Assembly: GCA_001599715.1 (NCBI GenBank)
Contig: BCHU01000013.1
Span: 744,001-808,000, forward strand
DNA: 64,000 nucleotides
Source: Phaeotremella fagi
Taxonomy: Eukaryota > Basidiomycota > Tremellomycetes > Tremellales > Phaeotremellaceae
Reading direction: 5' to 3'
The position numbers and the translations under genes are program-made. Shown here piece by piece: positions 26,237-36,407 of the stretch (its first letter is position 1; every line of letters starts with the position of its first letter). A model generated the notes under the pieces. The model worked only from the letters and a program-made list of their open reading frames with translations, ran no database searches and was not told where the DNA came from.

Positions 26237-27782
26237 CTAATCATCCTCATCATCACTATCCCCCTTCTTCTTCTTCCCACTCTTAACCTCAGGCGGTCTC
26301 AGCGCATCTCGTTCCCCTCTCCATCTCGTCTCAATCCCTTGAATCCTACTTTCATCCCACTCATCATCCCCAATACCCTGAATCTCATAAAGCAACGATA
26401 TCTCTTTATTCCAAATCTCCAATTCCATCTTGTCGTTGGAAGCGATTGATTTGGTTGGGGAAGGTGTTTCCAGGATTAGAGGGATGTTTGACATTCGAGA
26501 ATCTCTCATTAGGTTTCTGAACCCGGTCAAACCTATTTTACCCCTATCAAATGGATTAAAATTTAATGCCAGTCTTTGAGATGAAGAAAGACGTTCACTT
26601 ACAATCCTATATTCTCATGTCTATCTTTACATCCCCCAAGACCTTCTTTACTATCGTTCAAATGTATCCCACCCAAATACCCAATCCCAACCACCTCATC
26701 AAATTCCCTCATAGTCTTTTCATAACTTTCGACCTTTCGGAAATCGTAACCAGCAGCGAAAAGATGACAAGTGTCTAAACAAATTTTAACTCTTTCCTTG
26801 TTTTTAATCAACGAAATGATAGATGACAAGTCTTTGAAAGTCGTTCCGATAATGTTGGATCCTGCGTTGGCCTGTGTAATCCAGTAACGTCAACACTGGC
26901 ACGAAAAGATTCCATGTGACTTACCATATTCTCAATCACGCAAATAACATCTGGAACATCTTCATGAACTCTGTTAATAGCTTTCGCTAACAATCCATAA
27001 CTCTCCTCTCTGCTACAAGCACCAACGGTAGATCCAGGATGCCAATTGTAAAGTTTGATACCTAGTTGATGACACCTAAAGACGTCGTCCTTGAAACATT
27101 CATAGGATTGTTCCCATTTAACTGGATCGGGGTTACTGCACCGAGGAGGTGGATCAGGATCACTCGAATGTATATTGTTAGTCTTACCATAGATTAATCA
27201 AATAATTTCCATGAACAAGTATAGATTCCGGAGGATAATCCAAACCTATCCAAAAAAGAAGATAAAAGATGTCAACAACAACTTTAATTTCTCAACACAA
27301 GGAAAAACCTAAAACTCACTCTTAGCCAACTCCTTAAACCTCTCCACAGCCTCAACCTCAAAATCCTTAGCTTTCCACTGTCGATGACTCTTCAAAAACA
27401 GTGCAACACTATTCGCGCCAATCAACCCAGCTCTCAACAAAGCAGCAGCAGGTCCACCAGCCATCGAGACATGTGCACCGACACGAAGTGGGACGTCAGG
27501 TGTCGGGGAAGGATTCAACGATCCGTTAGGTTTACCTAACGTGGACAGAGGGTGGATTGGATAGCCTTGACGAGGTGGGTGAAGGGATGGATCGAGGTCG
27601 GCTGGTGGCCAGGTGTTTTTAGATTTTTTGGTTGATACTTTGGGTTCTTTTTTGACTTTTGATTCGATGGGTACGGTTACACCTGCAGCTCCTTTTTTAC
27701 TCGGTTTCGAAATCACCTCATCGCTAAGACTGCTGGATGATCGTTCTCTCTTCAATGACGATGTCGATTTTCTCGGTGGCAT
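26237..27782 (-). CDS. APN1: AP endonuclease 1 (endonuclease IV family)
   Basis: Cleaves DNA 5' of abasic sites and 3' blocking groups in base-excision repair. The start MPPRKSTSSLKRERSSSSLS begins a ~90-residue basic, Ser-rich leader with Lys clusters (KPSKKG, KVKKEPK, TKKSK) that can serve as nuclear signals. The Nfo core reads RVGAHVSMAGGPAAALLRAG, ILVHGNYLINL, LYNWHPGSTVGACSREESYG, VICVIENMANAGSNIIGTTF, KICLDTCHLFAAGYDFR, GGIHLNDSKEGLG, KDRHENIG and PLILETPS. These supply the His, Glu and Asp ligands of the tri-zinc centre. The tail is acidic and basic (KSGKKKKGDSDDEDD). Several short introns split the core, including one at ENM/ANAG. It lies head-to-head with SDH8. Confidence 0.95.
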
Positions 27783-28072
27783 GGTAGGTAGGAGACGAGA
27801 AGAGAATAAACACAATGTAGGGGAGCTGGGTAATCTTGTTATTCTCGATATTTTGATTAATGTGTATCTGTGGTTAACGTCTACCTTTCTGAAATTGTAA
27901 GTGGAGTGATATTACTGAACGCGATTGACGCGATGACATCTACCACGTGGCTTGGATATTACCATGATGACGATCGGAAACATTCGCTCATAGTTCAAAA
28001 GAAAGAAAAAGTTATAGAAATCCCACAAACACTTCAAACTACTACATCCAAACAAACCAACCCAGAAAAAAG
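27783..28072. promoter_or_regulatory. Divergent promoter APN1 / SDH8
   Basis: A 290-bp spacer between two start codons. The SDH8 side is A/C-rich (CACAAACACTTCAAACTACT) just before its ATG. No factor site is assigned. Confidence 0.45.
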
Positions 28073-28509
28073 ATGTTAAGAACCTTCCTAAACCCCATTA
28101 AATCAATCTCCAAAACCCAAAAACACCACTTCCAGTTCCACACCATCTCCCCATACCAAAAATCGAAATCCTTCAACAGACCCTCCCCACCACCCCTGCC
28201 CCCAACCGACCAAGCTGAATTCGAGAAACTCCAAAAACAAGCCAACCTAGTTGGTGCCACCCCGCTCTCAACTCTTCCTGCTGATGTGGTGGAGAAGGAA
28301 TTGGAACATAGGGATCTGAGACGGAAACCGAAAGCTGATTTTGAGGGGGATGTGAATCCGATCACTGGAGAACGGGGGGGTCCGAAACGTGATCCGTTCG
28401 CTAATGGTGATGGGGATTGGCAGTATGGTGGGAGGGTTACGGTGAGTCCAGTTCTTTAGGGTTGATTTTGGGTGGGGTTGGGATTGATTTTGATTGATAG
28501 GATTTCTGA
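28073..28509 (+). CDS. SDH8: Succinate dehydrogenase assembly factor 4 (SDH8/SDHAF4)
   Basis: Small mitochondrial chaperone that binds the FAD-loaded Sdh1 subunit and promotes complex II assembly. The 125-residue protein has a basic presequence (MLRTFLNPIKSISKTQKHHF), a Pro-rich linker and the DUF1674 signature DVNPITGERGGPKRDPF...GDWQYGGRVTDF at its C-terminus. The last intron (28442-28500) leaves a 9-nt terminal exon, GATTTCTGA, supplying only the family's final Asp-Phe and the stop. Without that splice the tail would lose the conserved end, which supports the model. Confidence 0.92.
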
Positions 28510-28911
28510 TTTTACGGTCATCGATCGGGTTCGTTTGTCTTTGTAGCATACACCGTCATGTAGAACGTTATCTCTGCACCTCAGCTACAGTTATGTTCCG
28601 CATCTAATCTCAACACTGGTCCATTCACAATCGAAAGACTGGCGTTGATGATCGATAATCTCTTCGAGATCGATAATTTTTAAAAAGTGTTTTTACATGT
28701 TAATCTACAAACTCGAAAAATGAAGTGGAAACTAATATTTGAACCAGAAAAAAAACCAACGAAATACAACGAAGTCAAAGGAAAGGGATGAAAGGGGATG
28801 AGAGAACAGAGACGAGAAAACGAAACTCAAAAACGAAAGCGTAAAAATAAAACTGAAACCCTGGAATCGATTCCAAATCTTTCTTTCTCTTCCACCCAAA
28901 CTCTCATTACA
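28510..28911. other. Convergent 3' spacer SDH8 / GATA factor
   Basis: About 400 bp with no gene visible. It is A-rich near 28740-28850 and would contain both 3' untranslated regions. Confidence 0.4.
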
Positions 28912-29631
28912 CTAGATGAGGACGGATAGAGTGTTCCAAGGAACGAATCGGTCATCCAAATAACGAATAGGTTCCTCTTTAGGAACACCTGTGAACTCGG
29001 AGATTGGATTGACAGAGTTTGGAGAATTAGCTGACGAAGTTGGAGATCCCAAGGATGATTGGTCGTCACCGGCTTGTTGGTACTGACGAGAGTTTCAGTT
29101 CGTCTTCAAAGATTCAAACTTACATTTGGAGTGGAATTTTTTAGTCCCAACAAACAAGCGACGACTTCTTTATCCATGTCGTCGATCTCTTGATCGTCGT
29201 TCGTGGGGGATGAAGGGAGTGAGGGTGAGCGTTGGTCATCGTTGGAACTAGTCGAGTGACTAGAACTACCAGCTCTTTTTTTGTTCCAGAGATACTCTGG
29301 ACGATTTATTCCGAACTCTTTTTGCTAGAAACATCATCAGCTCCATCGACTAACTCAGAGAAGGGACTTACATGTAGCCCGCAAGCGTTACAGACTTTAA
29401 CATGACGATTGACAACCGGCAAACGATTGCTTCTCCACATTGTCGTTCCATGTGGATGATCGGCGATCTACAATTGTTACTGTTACTAACCAGTTCCAAT
29501 TCAAAGAGAGTGCTTACCGAAGGACATCCACAGATGGCGCAATTTCCGGATTTTGGAGGACTGCGAATTTTCTTCGTGGTGCTCTTTCGAGCTTTCGGAC
29601 TTGAAGCTTGTCGTTTGGGCGAAGGGGTCAT
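28912..29631 (-). CDS. GATA-type zinc-finger factor with an extended finger loop
   Basis: A small nuclear protein (about 190 residues). A basic start, MTPSPKRQASSPKARKSTTK, leads into a GATA-like finger: CAIC, then GTTMWRSNR, then VCNACGLHQKEFG. The Trp-Arg and CNACGL hallmarks are present, but 29 residues separate the two Cys pairs instead of the usual 17-20. Introns split the finger after CPS (GTAAGC donor) and after CGLH; in-phase joining gives IADHPHG between. The C-terminal half is Ser/Asp-rich with no second finger. The ATG lies exactly at the end of a 5'-leader intron (29632-29681). The target and role are unknown. GATA factors in this group commonly govern nitrogen, iron or virulence-trait programmes (family knowledge only). 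Confidence 0.75.
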
Positions 29632-29918
29632 CTGGGATCATCAGGGATCAGCGATGAAAAGTGATTTAGTTTGGTACTCACGATTATGTTCGAATTACTA
29701 GAGTCTTTCTTGCGATGATCGTTCTTTGATCAGAGCGGGCAGAAGGTCTAGATGGAGACGTTCGACGGAGGATGGAGAGCTGAAAAGACTTGGAGTAACA
29801 AGTCGTGATAGCGAGTCGATTGTGAGGCCGAGGATCTGATTTACGTTCAGAAAATCGTTCTCGAACTGAAGGGTTGATGTTAGTATTAGAGTTGAGACAA
29901 GGTCCACGACCAAACTAA
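29632..29918 (-). other. Spliced 5' leader of the GATA gene
   Basis: Two introns with good signals are read on the minus strand: 29866-29918 (GTTAGT donor, AATACTAACATC branch, CCTTCAG acceptor) and 29632-29681 (GTGAGT donor, CCCAG acceptor directly before the ATG). The exon between them (29682-29865) is open from its acceptor to a TAG at 29698 (FENDFLNVNQILGLTIDSLS...). That frame is not continuous with the GATA protein. It could be an upstream ORF or the end of another gene. Confidence 0.5.
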
Positions 29919-31661
29919 CGATGAAGATCAATGAAGACAAGTGATGTGAAGATAATCAAGAAGATTGAATGAAGGATAAAGAGAGGGATATTATAGGAAT
30001 GGGTATGAATCAATTGGGATGGAATGAAAATAAATAATACGAAGTCCAAGAAGGAACTATCGGTTGAGAGGGAAACCAAATCATGAGATGAGATGGTAAT
30101 ATACAGTGAAATCATATCGGAGACAAATAACTGTAACAATCGGAGGTTGATTGTTTACAACAAATGAGAGATGGGAAAAGTAAGAAATGGTTGAATGATG
30201 ACATGAAGATGAAAGGATTGAAGTATGAAACGAAAGATGGAAGATGTTATCATTGAAATGAATATCATCATCATTTAACGGGAAATTAGATTCCAGTAAA
30301 GAAAAGAAGACCAGTGAGCGGGGTTTAGTTGAGATAAAAAAAACTGAATATAAAAATTAAAAATATGTCTGATAAATTGACGCGATAAGACGGAGCGTGA
30401 AATCAGAGATATACAAAGGATGGAAAAGATATGCGAAATAGAAGAGATGGTCATAGACAACAAGCGAGATTGACTGATAAAGAGATGAAATGAGATGGAA
30501 ATGAAAATGAAAATGGGATGGGAATGAAGATGAGAATTAAAATGAAATGCAAATTATCTGACTCACATGTATATAAGGCTTCGTTCTGTATCTGCGATAG
30601 ACGGAATCTACAGGAAGATAACGATTATAGTTAACTACGAACGATAACTATAAAAGCGATTTTCCAGGTCATTCGATTGTTCTTGATTGATGATAAATGA
30701 AAAAAATGAAACGACTAGAAAAAGAAGAACGGATGAGGTGATTAGACAGAAATAGTGAGGTATTTATAACGATGGAACTTGAAAGAAGCTTCCTTCTGTG
30801 AATTGAATTGAGTTGAGATATGAGATGTAGATGGTGAGATGGAGATGGAGTACTGTGATGCATGACACGTTTTGAGCTTGGATCACCTGAGCGTTGTTTT
30901 GATGAATTAATCTGATTTGAACAAACACGCTGTAAATTTAAGTAAGAAAGTCATCAAATGAGATCGATCGAGTCAGTTGAAAGTAGTTAGTCTTACTTTT
31001 CAATTCAGTCAAGTAAGTTACCATCATGATGGTAACTGATAACTGAGATGATCAATCACGATCAAACCTCATGTTCCCCATCAATGATACAAGTATCAAG
31101 TGATCCTCACCACTGCGGCAACAGCCACTGCCACACCGACCAACTCCCCCAAGTGGCAACGGTCGTACGGAAGTAATATCAAATTGTCTCAGTTTCAACG
31201 TCTAGTTCAAAGGAGCAACGGAGTCTGAAGTCACGACGTAACGTAACGTAACCGATGAAGACGGAAAATCAAAGAGGAATGGGGTCCATCCTTTGGTCTC
31301 TTCGTCTCCTTGATACTGAAAGTTACTTTCAGTGGCGGTGGATAAGCCCCGAAAGAACTCTTAATCGGAAGTCGATTTTCTGAGTCTAAACCCTCTGAGT
31401 CTAATCTCTGAGTTTGTAAACGACGAGGCTGAAAGTTGAGTATGAAATGAAAGTTGAGTCTGAGCTTGAATAAAAATGATAGATGAACTAAGTCAATCTG
31501 AGGGTTGAGTTTCAAGTCGGAGACCGGGTGACAATCATTAACGTAAACACGCACCATCGGAGAATTAAAACGTGTTTTCAAAGTCAAACGTAGAAACGTG
31601 CTAAAATTCAAACTCCACAACTTAATCTCTTATCTATTCCTTTCCACCACCACCAACCGCA
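29919..31661. promoter_or_regulatory. Long GATAA-rich upstream region of the GATA gene
   Basis: About 1.7 kb with no convincing gene. From 29940 to ~30870 the plus strand is strongly purine-rich (GAAATGAAAATGAAAATGGG type), so the GATA gene's sense strand is pyrimidine-rich, as in long leaders. GATAA/TTATC motifs start at 29951, 30247, 30333, 30371, 30384, 30476, 30554, 30617, 30643, 30692 and 31038. The region past 31060 is less biased and probably includes promoter sequence for the small ORF at 31662. Confidence 0.5.
31016..31037. promoter_or_regulatory. 22-bp perfect palindrome
   Basis: The half-site AGTTACCATCA is followed immediately by its exact reverse complement, with no spacer. It lies in the intergenic region between the GATA factor and the 31662 ORF and touches a GATAA motif at 31038. 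This is a candidate dimeric factor site; function is unproven. Confidence 0.5.
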
Positions 31662-31799
31662 ATGCGTCAATCAACACATCTATTCAAATCACCTCTCCGT
31701 CTAGCAGTGAGAGCAGCTGCGATCCTACCTTTGGTCGTTCACCATCGACCTCATCAACTGGATACAAATCAATATCGATTGAGATTGAAACGAAATTGA
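31662..31799 (+). CDS. Candidate 45-residue small protein, mitochondrial-presequence-like
   Basis: ATG in a favourable context (AACCGCAATGC) follows a leader typical of genes here (TTAATCTCTTATCTATTCC, then CCACCACCACC). The frame runs 45 codons to TGA: MRQSTHLFKSPLRLAVRAAA, ILPLVVHH, then a basic end YRLRLKRN. It has no acidic residue in the first 35 positions and a hydrophobic core, as in small mitochondrial proteins. A good intron (31812-31862; GTGAGTAAATTG donor, TTCAATAG acceptor) lies just after the stop, suggesting a spliced transcript. A longer overlapping frame starting at 31598 is the alternative. No family is recognised. The stretch 31863-32135 holds nothing clear. Confidence 0.35.
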   Translation: MRQSTHLFKSPLRLAVRAAAILPLVVHHRPHQLDTNQYRLRLKRN

Positions 31800-32135
31800 T
31801 AAGTATTCATCGTGAGTAAATTGTATGTTTGGCTATCTTCACACCTAATAGAAATTCAATAGACAGGACTCGTACTTCCAGTTAAACCCATATCAATCTC
31901 CCATGTTCAACCTTAGTCGATGATCAGATCTACAGATGATGATTTAGAGAGTGGCAAGGTCAGATATCAACCACTAGATTGGTCTTTCCGTTCAGGAATA
32001 AGAATTTAGACAGTCGGCGCTACACAGATAGAGCGGTTCACGAATATTATGCACATAAATGACGAAAGTAGATATACGAATGACCCATAAGAGGAAAGCT
32101 GAAATAAAAAAATACAACCAAGAACATCATCCCAA

Positions 32136-35100
32136 CTACTCCTTACTCTCATAATCCCCAAACACGTTCAACCCCCCACCCAAAGCCCCCCTCCCATCCC
32201 CTTCCTCAATAGCCTGCCAAAGTAACTGAGCGTTATCCATTAAAACCCGATCATTCCCATTAGACACAGGTTGCGTCGACGAAACCGAATCCAAAAGTGC
32301 CGGTAGATCTTCGTTCAAGAAATCGAAACCGAAAGGTCCTTCTTCCGATAGGTTCATGAAAGCAGACAAATCTATTGGGAACGGTGAGATTGGATTGGCG
32401 TTGGCGTTCACGTTGACGTTGAAATCTTGCATAGTGTTCATTTGGTATTGATTGTTATTCGTGTTTGGATGTGTTTGGTTTGATCTTTGATGCGATTGAA
32501 TTTCATCCATACCTGTTGACATGGCGTTCACCCAACTACTTGGTGATTGTGATTGCGAAGATCGATTGAAAGTGTTTGAATTGTTTGCGTTCGAATTCGA
32601 ACCAGAACTCGTCATCTCACGAGGTGTCATTGGTGAAGGCGAAATTAAAAATTCACGCGAATTCGGTACAGGTGGCGGTGGCATAGTTTGAGATTCCGTA
32701 TCCGTTCGACGACGTTTGTTGGACGGTGCATCAGGATGACCACTTGGTTGACTGATAAAAAACGTCAATTACAACCAAATATATATTTAATAATCCACTT
32801 ACCCATTCAGACCAACATTACTTCTCTTCTCATCACCAAGAGTAGTATCTCTACCCTCCAAACGAGTCCGAAGAACAAACATCAAATCGTTGACGATTTC
32901 TTTACATCGCTTAGCACCAGTCCAGATATCCTGCATCCCCTCTAAGATCGCACAACATCTCTCAGCATCAATGATGATGGCAGATACCAACGAGGCGTCA
33001 TTGATGAAAGAAACGGTTCGTAGTAATATCACACCCGAGATCGTGATGTACTGAACGGCAAAGGATAAATGATGAGAAGGTGGAAGTGTGCCTTTAACCA
33101 TTTCTCCTATCCGGATACCTATTCGAACAAGTCAATCATCGATAAAATCAAGCTAAAAAGTACTATACATACAGCATTTAGCCGCACTAACGCATTTAGC
33201 CAATGACGACAAATTGCTAGGCGACGACGAAGAAGCATCGGGGATGAATGGGCGATCTAAGCTTGTGAGCATGTCGTCAGATCCGATGACTTACGAAGAT
33301 TGATAACGCTAGCGTAATAAACGAAGAAGGCTATTGATGTTATCAGTATAGCTGCCATGAGCAACCCGTTCCACCTACCAATCAAACACAGAACCAGCAT
33401 CTCAGGTCTTGAGTTATCATTAGCAGCGAATCTGACACTATGGGGTAGATTCTCTATCCAATCTTCCAATTCTGAATCGAGTTCATCAACTAATCTAGGT
33501 GGACCACCTTCACCTCTTGAATGATCTGTTGATCTCTGAAGAGCCGTTGCTGAACGAACGATCTTGCCTACATTCCTGCAATTAGTACATAGCTTTGCTG
33601 GCTGATTCCTTGCACATACCGGCAATCACGTAAATACGAGTAAGGCTGTTTATCAGTTATCGTCGGCAACGATTACTTACGCAACGAATCCTGCCATTAT
33701 CGCTTGACTGGGGACAGGAGCTCCAGAAGCCAACATTCCCATATCTTCATCATCCACTTCAGCAGCTACGACTCGTCAGCTCATAATAACGCTATCGCAG
33801 CAAAGATCCCGAAATCCACTCACGCAATTCAACATCACAATCCTCATCATTAGTCCCACTGGGTCTACCAAGTGAAATGGATAAAACCTTATCGAGACCA
33901 TAAGTCGCCCACCAAACTCTTCGACGAATTTCTTTCTCAGTCGCACTAAGTGGTAAACGTCTTGGTGATCGCTATTTCGGTTAGATCAAATTTCGTGTCG
34001 GAATACCCACATGTAAACCAAGATCCTGTGCACCACGAATAGCATGTCCAGCTAAGATCCAACTTTGAGAAAGAGCTTTTGGGTTAGATCGTTTCGTTTA
34101 ATGACTTACTATTCCAACCGGCTGTCACGGACGCGAGTAAAGCTAAACATTGGACACTGATGATCAGCTCTTGCTACATGATCAAACTTACTGTTCAAGT
34201 TGCATTGCTCTGGAGCCCATCCAATACAACCCCTGTGAATACTCATAATACCTGCAAAGGTCAGTCAAAGATTAGGCAGACAAGCAGAAAAGTTAACGTA
34301 CTCTAAACCACTGAACTCGGTTGGACCAACCAACTTGAATCCCTCGGCATCACCTGCTTTAGCAACATTTCTCTTCTCCTCCCCTTCATCCCTTGCCTTC
34401 AATGAGGAAGCAGCAGCGAAAACTGCGAAAAGTACACTCAAGAAAGCGGAGCTGTCTTTGTTAGTCTTTGAAGGTAGATTCCCACTTACTCTTTGGACGG
34501 GTTACCTCCGTGCAAATCTCTCATAGCTTGAGTGTATCGAGCAACGAAAGATACTTTGTGCAGGATGGGGAAGCTATTGGGTGTTAATCATAAATCTAAT
34601 GATGTAGTTGCACACTCACGTAGGATGAATTTTCTGAAAATAAATCTCTACCAGACCATCGGCCACTGACGCAGATGGATAAGGGATATCCTCGGGCAAC
34701 GGTCTAATCCAATTAATCCAACAATCCAATGTCTAGACTTACAAGAACTCGATTCTACGATAATCTACAAAGATTAGCTTTGATAGCTGAGACTATTCTT
34801 GGTAACTCACGAACACCAGGTCTGAAGAATGGTAATTCCATATTCGCAGCACCTTTTGATAAACCTTCATTCCCATTACTAGATCCAGGAGATTGAATGA
34901 TTTTAGTCGCAGGCTCCTTGATACTCTTCAAAGCTTCCACTAAAACAAACGAAGAAGCTCCACCGAGATATCTAATTTGGTTAGTCGAGGAACAATGATG
35001 TTCCAAAAACGTACCTCATATTACCCAAACTATCTTTGGTTAAATGCATAAATCGATCAGAATAAGCAGAATCGTTACCACCATCATCGTCTTCACCGGT

Positions 35101-35993
35101 ATCATCACGACGATCTTCTGGACTAAGTTGAACTTCGACACTTGAAGATGTCTCTTCGTCCTTCTTGGCGTCACCAGTCCCACCTCCCCCACCTCTACCT
35201 GGATTAGATTTCGCTGAGGGGTTTTTGGAATTGGCGTCAGATTCGAGAATCGCTGATAGATTGGCTGAAGGTGAATAAGGTTCTAGTGGACTTCGGTTGT
35301 TTAAGAGAAATTTGGATGGTGGGGGTAGTAAAGGATTTCCTCCGAAGATTGATCGAATTGGCATTCGGAATCTTAAGTACTAGATTAGATGGGATACTTT
35401 GATTGAGATTGAGATTTTGACCTACGGTAAACCTTCAGCAGTCGATACCGTCCAACTTTCGAAGGCTTGAGCCATAGGAATAAAACTTTGTAACATCCCT
35501 TCAACTCTCGTTACACGGTTGTAAAGATCCGTTGTTTGTCTGGAAATGGTTAAGAGGTGAAAACCAGCTTAGAGAAGAATTCAACTTACTGTCTAGCAAC
35601 ACTGGCGTTATCTTGAGCTTCGACATAAGCACATTGTTTACCGTTAGTTTGACAAAACATGCACTATAAATTAGTATTTAGTTGTACGAAATTACATACA
35701 GGATCTTGACCATCGCATTTGATCTGATGCCTTCATTAGAACGGATAATTGAGATAACGATTAGGAATTGGGACTGACCTTGCGTTTTCTACAGACTGTT
35801 AAGATGTCAGATGGGTTCAACTAATTAAACCTATTACTGTTACTTACCCTCACACGCTCTCCATACTCTTGGTCTGGCAGCTTTAGGCGCAGTCATGTTA
35901 GACGGACCTGCGTGAGCGTTGCGATTGTTACTGGTGGAGAGTTGGGTTAGTTGGGGTTGTATTCGTCATTGTTTGCAGTCGAACTGACCTCAT
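32136..35993 (-). CDS. Zn2Cys6 fungal transcription factor with fungal_trans domain
   Basis: The Gal4-type cluster RACEVCRKRKIKCDGQDPCM followed by FCQTNGKQC has exact C-x2-C-x6-C-x5-C-x2-C-x6-C spacing. It is built from several tiny exons: a 5-nt first exon ATGAG (35989-35993), an exon starting at 35929, a 17-nt exon (35780-35796) and one ending at CDGQDP. The first junction yields MSNNRNAHAGPSNMTAPKAA in frame. A linker with acidic and Gly runs precedes the middle regulatory domain (fungal_trans, PF04082). The C-terminus is Ser/Asn-rich with an acidic-hydrophobic activation-like segment (DLSAFMNLSEEGPFGFDFLN). Regulated genes are unknown. The gene is head-to-head with RPL3. Confidence 0.85.
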
Positions 35994-36407
35994 AGGTATA
36001 GGTTACTGTAGGAATGAAGGACGAATTGAGAGAAGGAAAGAGATGAGATGGAATGGATCAACATCAACATAACATTCTATCAGATAACCTTCAAAATTCA
36101 ATCAGCCAATCAGCTGAATTCCCGAACACGGCCAAATACTTAAGTAAAGATAAACAATTCAGGGTTAAAGGAGGATTGCACCTGGAGCCACGTGGATTGG
36201 TAATTAAGCCTATGTATCGTAACTATCGGTTATAAGCTTCACACATTCTTAACACCGACAAGACAACCCTTCCAGGGCTAGCAGCTAAAAGTGCCACACT
36301 CACTCCCTCCTGCCCTGCCTACCTACCCCTCGCACCGTTGAAATCTTTTCACCCATTAAACATCAAAAGACTCCTCTTCTTCTTCATCCATCAACAAGAA
36401 ATAAAAG
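35994..36407. promoter_or_regulatory. Divergent promoter Zn2Cys6 factor / RPL3
   Basis: 414 bp. The RPL3 side is strongly C/T-rich (CACTCACTCCCTCCTGCCCT, then CTACCTACCCCTCGC), as in many fungal ribosomal protein promoters. A CCAAT sits in AGCCAATCAGC near 36104. Confidence 0.45.

Noticed and set aside
31231..31620. 129-residue open frame on the minus strand
   Set aside because: Composition is unlike neighbouring genes, no intron or start context supports it, and repeats such as GAGTCTAA produce the frame.
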